Source: Massilia antarctica
GTDB taxonomy: Bacteria > Pseudomonadota > Gammaproteobacteria > Burkholderiales > Burkholderiaceae_D
DNA: 64,000 bases
Direction of reading: 5' to 3'
Assembly (NCBI RefSeq): GCF_015689335.1
Contig: NZ_CP065053.1
Span: 3,348,001 to 3,412,000 of the forward strand
In this document: piece by piece, positions 63,711 through 64,000 of the stretch
Numbering within the stretch: position 1 is the first letter of the stretch
Layout: every line of letters starts with the position of its first letter
The notes under the pieces: model-generated
Told to the model about the DNA's origin: nothing
Databases searched by the model: none
What the model saw: only the letters and a program-made list of their open reading frames with translations
Position numbers and translations under genes: made by a program

Positions 63711-64000
63711 TCCTTCACCGGGACCGTGTAGTTGAGGGCGAGGCGGCCACCGTCGACATACATGGTCTGGCCGGTCATGTAGGAAGCGTCGTCGCTGGCC
63801 AGGAACACCACCACGGAGGCGATTTCGTCCGGCTCGCCGCAGCGTCCCAGCGGGGTGCGCGACAGGATCGTGTTGCGCGCTTCCGGGCTGCCCAGCACGG
63901 CTTTCTTGGCCAGTTCGGTCAAGATGGTGCCCGGGCCGATGCCGTTGACCCGGATGCCGTAGCCGGCCAGGTTCAGCGCCATCACCTTGGTCAGCTGGTT
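63707..64000 (-). CDS. SDR-family oxidoreductase (N-terminus outside the window)
   Basis: C-terminal 97 residues of a classical short-chain dehydrogenase. NQLTKVMALNLAGYGIRVNG and GPGTILTELAKKAV follow the catalytic Tyr-x-x-x-Lys helix, which lies just beyond the right edge. PLGRCGEPDEIASVVVFLAS and YMTGQTMYVDGGRLALNY form the usual end. It ends inside the ohrR start codon (ATGA overlap). Substrate unknown; the coupling suggests expression together with the peroxide response. Confidence 0.9.
   Translation of the reverse strand, partial: NQLTKVMALNLAGYGIRVNGIGPGTILTELAKKAVLGSPEARNTILSRTPLGRCGEPDEIASVVVFLASDDASYMTGQTMYVDGGRLALNYTVPVKE

Overview
The window is a high-GC chromosomal segment from a motile betaproteobacterium. 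Gene content and protein sequences (FlhA, multiple short flagellins, an MCP ending in EEWEEF, PEP-CTERM protein, class I fumarase, DadA/Lrp pair, Ohr/OhrR) fit Oxalobacteraceae of the Massilia/Duganella/Janthinobacterium group. This placement is inference from sequence style; no marker gene such as 16S rRNA is present. No prophage, complete IS element or CRISPR array was seen.

Layout. 1-7.4 kb is a flagellar block: flhA (5' end outside the window), a FliK-like gene on the other strand, and four tandem flagellin paralogues, each with its own promoter block and terminator. 7.5-22 kb is mixed housekeeping: secreted and coiled-coil proteins of unknown role, two acyltransferase-3 membrane proteins, dusA, a chemotaxis receptor, a TonB-C protein, an MFS carrier, small hypotheticals and a glycosyltransferase. 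22-27.8 kb holds tRNA-His, murI-fumarase-UPF0114 on the minus strand and acs on the plus strand.

27.9-34 kb starts with tRNA-Ser(GGA), followed by an AT-richer insert with two co-oriented genes. The first is a 127-aa protein that looks like a type I restriction-related protein lacking its nuclease core. The second is a 1692-aa DUF4011 / SF1 helicase / Vsr-like nuclease / DUF3320 / HIRAN-like protein. This looks like an anti-phage defence operon and is the most interesting part of the window.

34-45 kb contains a VOC protein, a third acyltransferase, a cupin, an ATP-grasp protein, three tandem OmpA-type lipoproteins, a DUF1264 protein, a DUF2846 lipoprotein, and a PAAR protein directly followed by a lambda-endolysin-like protein whose catalytic Glu is replaced by Leu. 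45-54.8 kb contains two divergent NHL beta-propeller genes (one fused to an M23-like domain), a PEP-CTERM protein, a repeat-rich spacer with a relic of dadA, dadA with its divergent Lrp-type regulator, a pirin, a DUF378 protein, a 13-bp tandem array and an M20 peptidase. 54.8-59.8 kb is a putative exopolysaccharide pair: a GH2 hydrolase and a glycosyltransferase fused to a UGM-like flavoprotein, behind a palindrome-rich leader. 60-64 kb contains a Ser/Gly-rich lipoprotein, a VanZ-like protein, a zinc-ribbon protein, a candidate small RNA, and the ohr / ohrR / SDR peroxide-response locus with a clear operator; the SDR runs off the right edge.
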